From assembly GCA_002394335.1 (NCBI GenBank), contig DGTP01000009.1:9179-73178 (forward strand): a stretch of 64,000 bases of DNA, given 5' to 3'. Shown here piece by piece: positions 8,354 through 14,799 of the stretch; the first letter of the stretch is position 1, and each line of letters begins with the position of its first letter. The position numbers and the translations under genes are program-made. The stretch is from Bacteroidales bacterium UBA4333 (GTDB lineage Bacteria; Bacteroidota; Bacteroidia; Bacteroidales; Paludibacteraceae). The notes under the pieces are model-generated. The model made no database searches. It saw nothing but the letters and a program-made list of their open reading frames with translations, and was not told the DNA's origin.

Positions 8354-9208
8354 ATGGAACTATCTGTCAGTAATGTTCTAAAAGAAGCCTTACATTCTAC
8401 ATTATTAGAATTAGAGGGTGTTATAAATGCCGATGTTCTAGTGTTTACTGGGGAAATATACACAGGACCAGAGAATCAATTTTTGACTATTGTTGAACAA
8501 CTTTCAGCAGAGCGCAGACATCAAACTCTAGCAATTGTATTAACGACAAATGGCGGAAGTACCACCGTCGTTGAAAGATATGTAAACATAATTCGTCACA
8601 ACTATAATAATATATTGTTTATTATTCCCGATTACGCGTATAGTGCAGGTACGATTTTTAGCATGAGTGGGGATGAAATATGGATGGATTATTTTTCTGT
8701 ATTGGGCCCTATTGATCCGCAGGTGCCTAATAAGGATGGGAAATACGTTCCTGCACTTGGATATTTAGACAAAATATCTGAATTAATAACTAAAGCACAA
8801 GCCAATACATTAACCCAAGCGGAGTTCTTGATTCTTAAAGATTTTGATTTAGCGGAGTTAAAAGGATATGAACAAGCCAAAGAACTAACAATTACATTAT
8901 TAAAAGAATGGCTTGTAAAGTATAAATTTAAGAATTGGAAAAAGAATAAAGATAATACTGATGTTACTGAAAATCAGAAACTACTAGTGGCATCAAAAAT
9001 AGCGGAAGATTTAGGAGATTATACTAAGTGGAAAACTCATGGAAGACCTATAAATTTGCAGACATTGGGAGAATTGGGACTAGAGATTCATGATTATTCC
9101 AATGAAGGTCAGATAAGAGAGGTAATACGCAAGTATTACAAATTGATGATTGAATATGTAAATATTAATAAGTATCCTTTATTCATCCATACGCATAGTT
9201 TTTTGTAA
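8354..9208 (+). CDS. SDH-family ClpP-like serine protease
   Basis: The 284-aa protein shows the ClpP/SppA/crotonase-like core: VLVFTGEI at the N-terminus, LTTNGGSTTVVE (residues 63-74, oxyanion/turn), the likely nucleophile Ser97 in DYAYSAGTIFSMSGDEIWMD (93-112), and LGPIDPQV (117-124). This pattern is that of the serine dehydrogenase proteinase family (SDH, PF01972). The C-terminal half is charged and helical, with no transmembrane segment or signal peptide, so it is probably cytoplasmic. It sits 51 nt behind the toxin-like gene and before two small genes, implying a joint function. The substrate is unknown. Confidence 0.75.
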   Translation: MELSVSNVLKEALHSTLLELEGVINADVLVFTGEIYTGPENQFLTIVEQLSAERRHQTLAIVLTTNGGSTTVVERYVNIIRHNYNNILFIIPDYAYSAGTIFSMSGDEIWMDYFSVLGPIDPQVPNKDGKYVPALGYLDKISELITKAQANTLTQAEFLILKDFDLAELKGYEQAKELTITLLKEWLVKYKFKNWKKNKDNTDVTENQKLLVASKIAEDLGDYTKWKTHGRPINLQTLGELGLEIHDYSNEGQIREVIRKYYKLMIEYVNINKYPLFIHTHSFL

Positions 9209-9220
9209 GGAGCATAGAAG

Positions 9221-9415
9221 ATGACGGACATTGTATCTAAGATAAAGGATTTGCAATTGGATGTGGATGAAAAACAGATTCATTCGTATGTTTCTGCACT
9301 GAAGGACTTTGATTCTCTAATTGCAAATGGTCTAACAGCTCCTCGTGGATACAGTATTAAAACCATTGTGCATAAAGCAAATGTTTATGTAATAAATCAT
9401 TATATAAAATCCTGA
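9221..9415 (+). CDS. Small hypothetical protein (64 aa)
   Basis: This ORF starts 12 nt after the protease stop codon, behind a good ribosome-binding site (AGGAG about 9 nt before ATG). The product is helical and charged (MTDIVSKIKDLQLDVDEKQI). I know no family. Position and spacing make it a member of the protease operon and a possible substrate, adaptor or inhibitor. Confidence 0.6.
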   Translation: MTDIVSKIKDLQLDVDEKQIHSYVSALKDFDSLIANGLTAPRGYSIKTIVHKANVYVINHYIKS

Positions 9416-9423
9416 AAGAGAAG

Positions 9424-9735
9424 ATGCCCGATCAAAGCAAAATAATAGAGAACCGAATGTTAGCAGCAATAATGTTTCCTTCAATCAATAAGTTGATGCA
9501 TAAACTATATGGAGATGCGACTATCTCTATATCAGATGAGGAGATTAAAACTGCTCTAATGGGAATTAAATGTGAATGCAAAGCTCGAATAGAAGCAACT
9601 CCAGATGCCGATGAGGAATACAAACACACTCAAGAACAGAATTTAGATGGTCTAATGTATTGGTTAGAGGAAGTCCTCAAAAAGGCAAACAAGCACGAGC
9701 AAGAAATAAAAGCAAATCATATATCAACCATCTAA
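9424..9735 (+). CDS. Small hypothetical protein (103 aa)
   Basis: This ORF starts 8 nt after the previous stop with a purine-rich leader (GAAAGAGAAG). The product is acidic and predicted helical, ending in Lys/Glu/His-rich sequence; no motif is recognised. It is the last gene of the 7237-9735 operon and is followed by a non-coding structured region. Confidence 0.6.
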   Translation: MPDQSKIIENRMLAAIMFPSINKLMHKLYGDATISISDEEIKTALMGIKCECKARIEATPDADEEYKHTQEQNLDGLMYWLEEVLKKANKHEQEIKANHISTI

Positions 9736-10064
9736 CTTGCAGATGTAAAAGGCAAGTCGCTTATTCCGAAAGCGTTAAAATCGGAGGACATAATAAAAGG
9801 CGTTTATTGACGCTTGTTTTGGGAACTTGAAATCTAGCAAATTTTATCCTATCCAAAGCAAGATGGCAGTAATCGTCCTGTGGATGTGTATTAACTACGC
9901 TGATATGGCGTATTATACATATCGGCGTGGACGTTATTGTTTATTCTTATAGGATGGGTTTTGCTAGAACCTCAAGTTCAAGAATAAGCATAAATAAGGT
10001 TCCACGCTTTTCTTTATATTAACGGGTCGTTTGGAACCGACTTCCCACAATACTTTATAAAGAT
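9736..10064. other. Structured non-coding region upstream of the RiPP cluster
   Basis: No gene is evident in this 329-nt gap. Several hairpins follow one another: ACTTGC/GCAAGT just after the last operon gene, CGCTT/AAGCG at about 9758, GCGT/ACGC at about 9800, then the long inverted repeat 9823-9979, and GGTTCC/GGAACC at about 9999-10037. No clear TTTG-N20-TAnnTTTG promoter is visible before the first peptide gene at 10065. Confidence 0.6.
9823..9979. repeat. 157-nt extended inverted repeat, candidate ncRNA or mobile-element hairpin
   Basis: The left arm 9823-9852 (GAACTTGA..CTAGCAAA..ATCCTAT) pairs with the right arm 9949-9979 (ATAGGAT..TTTGCTAG..TCAAGTTC). Inside, TAATCGTCC pairs with GGACGTTA, ATGTGTAT with ATACATAT, and TACGC with GCGTA around a TGATATG loop. 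The result is one almost continuous hairpin. It could be a stable RNA, a leader element of the peptide cluster, or a MITE-like remnant. Confidence 0.65.
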
Positions 10065-10352
10065 ATGGAAAACAAAAAGGAAGAAGAATTGCAGTCGCGA
10101 CGCGAATTCTTTAAGTCTGCAGCAAAAGCTGCGTTACCCGTATTAGGTGCGATTGTCCTTACCAATGTACCCATTATAAAAGCAAACGCCGCAACAGACT
10201 GCTATGGTGGGGGATGTATGGGTTATTGCTCAGATAATTGTACAAGTAGCTGTCAAGGTTCATGTAGATATAGCTGTCAAGGTTCATGTAGCGGAAAATG
10301 TCAGGGATCATGTGCTTATAATTGCGGGGCATCAGCCTATTTCGCTGGATAA
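10065..10352 (+). CDS. CXXX-repeat RiPP precursor with Tat signal
   Basis: The 95-aa precursor has a twin-arginine signal SRREFFKSAAKAALPVLGAI (residues 11-30), a hydrophobic stretch and an AxA-type cleavage site (ANA, ~residue 42). The core DCYGGGCMGYC... contains 11 Cys, ten intervals of which nine are exactly CXXXC with small or polar residues between. This matches what NCBI annotation calls CXXX-repeat radical SAM target peptides (recalled, not searched). Cys residues are probably modified by the radical SAM enzyme at 11054, and the product exported by the TatAC encoded at the end of the cluster. Confidence 0.82.
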   Translation: MENKKEEELQSRREFFKSAAKAALPVLGAIVLTNVPIIKANAATDCYGGGCMGYCSDNCTSSCQGSCRYSCQGSCSGKCQGSCAYNCGASAYFAG

Positions 10353-10385
10353 ATGTTGATGTCATAGTAAATAATTATACTTATT

Positions 10386-10487
10386 ATGGAATTGGATAAG
10401 TTATGGGAGAATGTATCAACTATACCATCATTTGATGAACTAGACAATTTCTTAGAATCTCTATACAATAATAAGATTATTTTTTAA
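10386..10487 (+). CDS. Possible small ORF (33 aa)
   Basis: An ATG at 10386 opens a 33-codon frame, MELDKLWENVSTIPSFDELD..., ending TAA at 10485-10487, between the two precursor genes. The product is acidic and amphipathic. Its location in the cluster suggests a small accessory or leader-type peptide, but a chance ORF is possible given the AT-rich context. Confidence 0.35.
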   Translation: MELDKLWENVSTIPSFDELDNFLESLYNNKIIF

Positions 10488-10506
10488 CCATTAATTAAAT
10501 ACAGTT

Positions 10507-11073
10507 ATGAAACTATCAAAAGACGCTTTCTTCTGTTTTTCTGATGAGAAGGCAGAAGAATTAAAGGGAAAACAAGTGACGGTTCAAATGCAGGAACCTC
10601 GTGAACTGATTAAAGGCACTGTCACTGGATTGCTATACATGGATTCCAGCATGTATGAATCCTATAAGCATATTGGACAAACAAAATACATGGGAATAAT
10701 AATTAATCATGAAATCCAACTTAAGTTTGACGCCAATATTGAGTATTTAATCATAGAAGAAAATGAAGGTGTGATATCAAGAAGAAAATTCTTTAAAGAG
10801 GCAGCTGGCGCATCATTACCTATAATAGCAGGAAGCATACTTCTCCCATTTATAATGTCTTCATGTGATGGAGCACACTCCTCTTGTGTGAATTGTGCAA
10901 ACGGATGTGATGATACTTGTTATCATTCGTGCAAAGGTTGTACTGGTACGTGTAAAGGGGGATGTAAAGAAACTTGCTCAGGTGCATGTGCGGTTAATTG
11001 TACTGCTTATTGTAGAGATAAATGTTCTGGTCAATGTGTAGGTAATTGTCAATATGTTAGCCAAAATTATTAA
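10507..11073 (+). CDS. Second CXXX-repeat precursor with N-terminal extension and internal Tat motif
   Basis: The 188-aa protein has three parts. Residues 1-88 form a compact domain (KGKQVTVQMQEPRELIKGTV...MGIIINHEIQLKFDANIEYLIIEE) without Cys clustering. Residues 91-120 form a twin-arginine signal, SRRKFFKEAAGASLPIIAGS, ending MSSC, which could be a lipobox with Cys120. Residues 120-184 hold 16 Cys, mostly in CXXX spacing. An internal Tat signal is unusual. The N-domain may be the recognition handle for the maturases and be removed or retained in the cytoplasm. Its end overlaps the next gene. Confidence 0.78.
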   Translation: MKLSKDAFFCFSDEKAEELKGKQVTVQMQEPRELIKGTVTGLLYMDSSMYESYKHIGQTKYMGIIINHEIQLKFDANIEYLIIEENEGVISRRKFFKEAAGASLPIIAGSILLPFIMSSCDGAHSSCVNCANGCDDTCYHSCKGCTGTCKGGCKETCSGACAVNCTAYCRDKCSGQCVGNCQYVSQNY

Positions 11074-12280
11074 AGAAAATTATCAAGGATGGAAAGGTGG
11101 CATGACAAAGAATATTACTTTCATTGTCACAAAGGACTGCCAACTTGCCTGCAAGTATTGTTATCTTGTAGGAAAAAATGAGAAAGAGCGCATGCCTTGG
11201 AAAGTAGCCAAAGCGACGATAGATTATGTGCTTGACCATGAAGCCGACTCTGACTTTGCATACGAAAGTGTCATTTGGGATTTTATAGGTGGTGAGCCTT
11301 TTTTGGAAGTTGACCTCATTGACAAGATTTGCGACTACGTAAAAACAGAGTTATTCCGTCGCAATCACCATTGGTTTAATTCGTATCGTTTCTCGTTTTC
11401 AACAAATGGAATAAATTACGATAGTGAAAAAGTACAACGTTTTATTGCAAAAAATAGAGAGCATCTATCAATTGGTATAACAATAGACGGAACTGAGCGT
11501 AAGCATGATTTGAATCGCGTTTACAAAAAGACAGAAAATGGATCTTATGCTGATGTCGTGCGCAATATTCCATTGTGGTTAGAGCAATTTCCTGGCGCCG
11601 GAACAAAAGTTACAATTTCGTCTGCAGATATTCCCTATATTTGTGAATCTGTTCTTCATTTATATGAACTCGGTATTCATCAAGTGAATATCAATTGTGT
11701 GTTTGAAGATGTATGGAATGAAGAAGACGATAAACTATTTGAAGACCAGTTGATGCAATTGGCAGATGCTATCATTGATAGAGATTTGTACAAAGATTAT
11801 GCCTGCTCTTTCTTCTCGGAGTATATGGGAAAACCTATGGATTGTCAACTACAAAATCAAAACTGGTGTGGAGCAGGAAAGATGTTGGCTGTAGATGCTG
11901 CAGGCAATTTCTATCCTTGCACTCGTTTTGCTCAGTATTCTCTTCGTGACAAAGAAGCATGGATAATTGGCAATATTCATGATGGCATAGACAAGAACAA
12001 ACTTCGTCCGTTCCTTACGCTTGATCGCTGCACGCAATCCACACCTGAATGTGTAAATTGTGAGGTGGCAGAAGGCTGTGCATGGTGTCAAGGAGAAAAC
12101 TTCGACGCAGCACAGACACACACTGTCTTTGAGCGTGCTACTGCAATATGCAAAATGCACAAAGCACGTGTATGTGCAAACAATTACTATTGGAACAAGC
12201 TCTACCGCAAATTGGAATTGGAAGGCAAGCGCGAGGAGTTCGAAGCCAATAGGAAGACAAATAACGGTGTGGTGTGCTGA
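11054..12280 (+). CDS. Radical SAM/SPASM-type maturase of the CXXX peptides
   Basis: The 408-aa enzyme carries the radical SAM cluster motif CxxxCxxC at Cys29/Cys33/Cys36 within TKDCQLACKYCYLVGKN. The (beta/alpha) barrel follows (IWDFIGGEPFLEVDL, FSTNGI, SIGITIDGTERKHD), and C-terminal auxiliary-cluster cysteines are seen in NWCGAGKMLAVDAAGNFYPC and CTQSTPECVNCEVAEGCAWCQG. This is the layout of peptide-modifying SPASM enzymes that form thioether or related cross-links. The start at 11054 overlaps the precursor gene by 20 nt and keeps the ENYQGWKGG segment; an alternative ATG lies at 11102. The precise chemistry is not predictable from sequence. Confidence 0.87.
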   Translation: MLAKIIKENYQGWKGGMTKNITFIVTKDCQLACKYCYLVGKNEKERMPWKVAKATIDYVLDHEADSDFAYESVIWDFIGGEPFLEVDLIDKICDYVKTELFRRNHHWFNSYRFSFSTNGINYDSEKVQRFIAKNREHLSIGITIDGTERKHDLNRVYKKTENGSYADVVRNIPLWLEQFPGAGTKVTISSADIPYICESVLHLYELGIHQVNINCVFEDVWNEEDDKLFEDQLMQLADAIIDRDLYKDYACSFFSEYMGKPMDCQLQNQNWCGAGKMLAVDAAGNFYPCTRFAQYSLRDKEAWIIGNIHDGIDKNKLRPFLTLDRCTQSTPECVNCEVAEGCAWCQGENFDAAQTHTVFERATAICKMHKARVCANNYYWNKLYRKLELEGKREEFEANRKTNNGVVC

Positions 12281-12321
12281 TAAATGAACAAATTGTAAAT
12301 GAATAAATAGTAAATAGTCTC

Positions 12322-13266
12322 ATGCTACAATACTTAGTTATTTTATTGGACGATACAAGCGTGGCATATTGCCATGCAGAAAACCCACTCAAAGAACGTA
12401 ATCTTATTCCGTTGGATACGCTCAAAAAGGCTATTCTCTTTGGTATGAAAGAGAATCTGATGATTCAGTATGTCTATCCCGACTACGAATTGCCGGAGGA
12501 ATATAACGAAGTCATTGAGTCCATCGACCATGTAAAAATCGGTCGCGATGTGGCGGTATATAATGATGTGCCGAAATCGATTGCTACAGAAAACGCAGTA
12601 CTGTGTCTTTCTATCGATGAATTTATCGCAAAGCAGTATGATATTGCTGCCCTGTTGCCGCAAGTGACGCGACTTAATATCTGTTTGACGGATATAGAGA
12701 CTTTCAAAGACGAGCAGGCAGAGGATTATAAGAAAGCACTTACTACATTGAATGCCGTATTGGTAAATCTGTACAAATCGGGCAAACAACCGCAACTGAA
12801 TATCCTCACGGATCGTTTGCAATTGACCGAAATGCACAACTGCGGAGCAGGTGACAGCAATATCACTATTGCGTCTAATGGCAAGTTCTATCTCTGCCCT
12901 GCGTTCTATTATGACGAGAAAATGGGTATCAGCAACCGCTTGAATCATCACAAGCCATCTTCGGAAAGGAGTGTCGGCGATTTGGAAACAGGCTTGCAGA
13001 TTCCTAATCCTCAGTTGTTAAAACTCGACCATGCTCCACTCTGCCGTATTTGTGATGCATACCATTGTAACCGCTGCATCTGGCTGAACCAAAAACTAAC
13101 ATGGGACAATAACACGCCCTCGCACCAGCAATGTGTGATTGCTCATTTGGAGCGTAATGCAGCAAGAGATTTACAGCAACAACTAATTGCAGCAGGGTTT
13201 AGTGCCGGAGAAGAAATTAAATCAATCGATTACCTTGACCCGTTTGATGTACGGGAACAATTCTAA
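12322..13266 (+). CDS. CXXX-repeat peptide maturase partner (SPASM-like, no radical SAM motif)
   Basis: The 314-aa protein lacks an N-terminal CxxxCxxC but has a Cys-rich C-terminus resembling a SPASM domain: MHNCGAGDSNITIASNGKFYLCPAF (residues ~172-195), then SVGDLETGL, LCRICDAYHCNRCIW. It thus resembles pseudo-radical-SAM partners seen with Bacteroidales RiPP systems and what is annotated as CXXX repeat peptide maturase (from memory). It probably works with the 11054 enzyme in substrate binding or cluster handling. Its stop codon overlaps the next start by one base. Confidence 0.78.
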   Translation: MLQYLVILLDDTSVAYCHAENPLKERNLIPLDTLKKAILFGMKENLMIQYVYPDYELPEEYNEVIESIDHVKIGRDVAVYNDVPKSIATENAVLCLSIDEFIAKQYDIAALLPQVTRLNICLTDIETFKDEQAEDYKKALTTLNAVLVNLYKSGKQPQLNILTDRLQLTEMHNCGAGDSNITIASNGKFYLCPAFYYDEKMGISNRLNHHKPSSERSVGDLETGLQIPNPQLLKLDHAPLCRICDAYHCNRCIWLNQKLTWDNNTPSHQQCVIAHLERNAARDLQQQLIAAGFSAGEEIKSIDYLDPFDVREQF

Positions 13267-13550
13267 TGTTTATGAAAAAAATAGTAGGTCAGGTTACACC
13301 TGAAGAAAAGAATGAGATCCAAACGCTCTTTGAGCGCAGAAATGGTCTGAATGAGTTGGCAAAAATTCTGACAGCCGATAATTCGGATTTGTATGAGAAG
13401 TTGGTAAAAGACATGGGCGAAACAGGCTCCAAGTTCCAGAACTGGTGGGACACTATGGCAAAGAAATACCAATGGGAGTCCGCTGAGAACGGAAACTGGG
13501 AAATCAACTTTGAGACTTGTGAGATATTTCTTGTAACACCGGAAAACTAA
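13266..13550 (+). CDS. Small CXXX-peptide modification system protein (94 aa)
   Basis: The 94-aa product begins MFMKKIVGQVTPEEKNEIQ, is predicted helical in its first two thirds and ends with a short strand region (NWEINFETCEIFLVTP). It lies directly coupled to the maturase gene and 13 nt before tatA, so it belongs to the cluster. Similar small proteins accompany CXXX-repeat systems and could act as a peptide-recognition element; no catalytic residue is evident. Confidence 0.7.
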   Translation: MFMKKIVGQVTPEEKNEIQTLFERRNGLNELAKILTADNSDLYEKLVKDMGETGSKFQNWWDTMAKKYQWESAENGNWEINFETCEIFLVTPEN

Positions 13551-13563
13551 AAGGATAGATATT

Positions 13564-13806
13564 ATGCTAAACATGGTATTGCTTTTCATCGGTACGACGG
13601 AAATCATCGTTATCGGTGGCATTGCGCTTCTTATCTTTGGTGGAAAGAAACTGCCTGAACTCATGCGTGGTTTGGGCAAAGGTGTCAAAGAGTTCAAAGA
13701 AGGCATGAAAGATGTTAAGGAAGAAATCAACGGTGGAGAACAGCCACAGGAATCTTCTGACCAAGAACAGCCCCGACAAACTCCGCAAGAGCCGAAGAAT
13801 GAGTGA
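13564..13806 (+). CDS. tatA: Twin-arginine translocase subunit TatA/E
   Basis: The 80-aa protein has the typical TatA plan: one N-terminal transmembrane helix with the TEIIVIGGIALLIFGGKKLPEL signature (residues ~11-32, including the FGGKKLPE hinge), an amphipathic helix (RGLGKGVKEFKEGMKDVKEE), and an acidic, Gln-rich tail. TatA oligomers form the passage through the inner membrane for folded proteins with RR signals. It overlaps tatC by 8 nt. Its presence right behind two RR-signal peptides suggests a dedicated transporter. Confidence 0.95.
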   Translation: MLNMVLLFIGTTEIIVIGGIALLIFGGKKLPELMRGLGKGVKEFKEGMKDVKEEINGGEQPQESSDQEQPRQTPQEPKNE

Positions 13807-14581
13807 GAACAACCAAATGCTGACATTTGGCGGACACCTGGAGGTGCTCCGCCGGATGTTGTATCGGGTGTTGATTGTGACAGCCGTTTTTGCATGTGCC
13901 ATTTTTTGTTTCAAAGACACTACTTTTGACTTGTTACTGGCTCCAGGCAAAAGCGATTTTTGTTTATACCATTGGATTGAGCGTTTCTTTGCTTTAGTGG
14001 GCTATGATTTTCATTTTGCCCCATTCGAAGTAGATTTGATTGCAACAGATTTGAGCAGTCAGTTTATGACGCATATTTCCACCTCGCTCTATCTCGGATT
14101 ACTTTGCGCATCCCCATATATCTTGTTTGAACTATTCCGCTTTATTTCCCCGGCGCTCTATGAAAACGAACGCAAGTATTCGATTCCCGTTCTGCTTATC
14201 ATTTATACGCTGTTCATAATCGGCGTATTGATGAGTTATTTCATCCTCTTTCCTATTTCTTTCCGTTTCTTGGGCACGTATTCCGTTGCAGAACAAGTAC
14301 ATAGTACTATTACGTTGGATAGTTATATCTCTACCTTTGTAACGCTAACATTAGTAATGGGTGTTGTGTTCCAGTTGCCGGTTATAGCCTATTTCTTCGC
14401 AAAACTGGGCTTCATTGATAGTGAAATGCTGGCAAAATATCGTCAATACGCGTTTCTCATAATAATGATAGTGGCAGCAATCATCACACCACCGGATTTG
14501 ATGACATTGACACTCGTTACTATTCCCTTATACTTACTTTACGAAGTAAGCATTGTGGTTACTAAGCACGTCTCAAAATAA
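13799..14581 (+). CDS. tatC: Twin-arginine translocase subunit TatC
   Basis: The 260-aa integral membrane protein starts MSENNQMLTFGGHLEVLRRM; the motif F(G/x)GHLEVLRRxL marks the TatC N-terminus. About six transmembrane helices follow, with FISPALYENERKYSIPVLL (cytosolic loop) and the TPPDLMT segment typical of TatC near the C-terminus. TatC binds the RR signal. The start 13799 is chosen over an upstream in-frame codon because it begins exactly at the conserved domain and overlaps tatA by 8 nt. It is the last gene of the peptide cluster. Confidence 0.95.
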   Translation: MSENNQMLTFGGHLEVLRRMLYRVLIVTAVFACAIFCFKDTTFDLLLAPGKSDFCLYHWIERFFALVGYDFHFAPFEVDLIATDLSSQFMTHISTSLYLGLLCASPYILFELFRFISPALYENERKYSIPVLLIIYTLFIIGVLMSYFILFPISFRFLGTYSVAEQVHSTITLDSYISTFVTLTLVMGVVFQLPVIAYFFAKLGFIDSEMLAKYRQYAFLIIMIVAAIITPPDLMTLTLVTIPLYLLYEVSIVVTKHVSK

Positions 14582-14606
14582 ACGTACTACCTTTGCACCG
14601 TAAATC

Positions 14607-14631
14607 GGACAATATGTGCACAAATATGTCC
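14607..14631. repeat. Palindrome after tatC
   Basis: An imperfect inverted repeat, GGACA(A)TAT-GTGCAC-(AA)ATATGTCC, lies 26 nt after the tatC stop codon. It has no T-tract, so it may be an operator or a weak terminator. Confidence 0.45.
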
Positions 14632-14678
14632 TTTGCATTGGGCAAAAACACTCTCTAATCACATTTTTTCTTAAAATG

Positions 14679-14710
14679 TTTGCATATATGCGCAAAAAGT
14701 TGTATCTTTG
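14679..14710 (+). promoter_or_regulatory. Promoter of the first AAA ATPase gene
   Basis: TTTG at 14679-14682 and TATCTTTG at 14703-14710 are spaced by 20 nt. The surrounding 14644-14711 is a near-perfect copy of the hipBA promoter block 5431-5499, including the distal ACACTCTCTAATCACATTTT segment. Confidence 0.85.
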
Positions 14711-14799
14711 CAGCGGATTTGCAAAATTATTGGTTTCTGGTAATTGGTTTCCGGTAATTTTGCATTAGTAGTGTGAAACTCTGTAATAGTCAACTGTTT

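Noticed and set aside
8354..9208. SDH-family protein considered as SppA signal-peptide peptidase
   Set aside because: There is no signal peptide or membrane anchor and the length is less than half of typical SppA, so a cytoplasmic SDH-type protease fits better.
9823..9979. Long hairpin considered as a retron msr-msd
   Set aside because: No reverse transcriptase or retron effector gene lies nearby, and there is no recognisable branching-G arrangement; it is kept only as an unexplained structured element.
11102..12280. Alternative start 11102 for the radical SAM enzyme
   Set aside because: It has a better purine-rich leader, but the segment before it (ENYQGWKGG) looks like the usual N-terminal strand of such maturases, so 11054 is kept; the choice is uncertain.
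14588..14595. TACCTTTG just after tatC, considered as a promoter
   Set aside because: No TTTG-like box exists 19-21 nt upstream, unlike the other promoters; the block at 14679-14710 is the convincing one.
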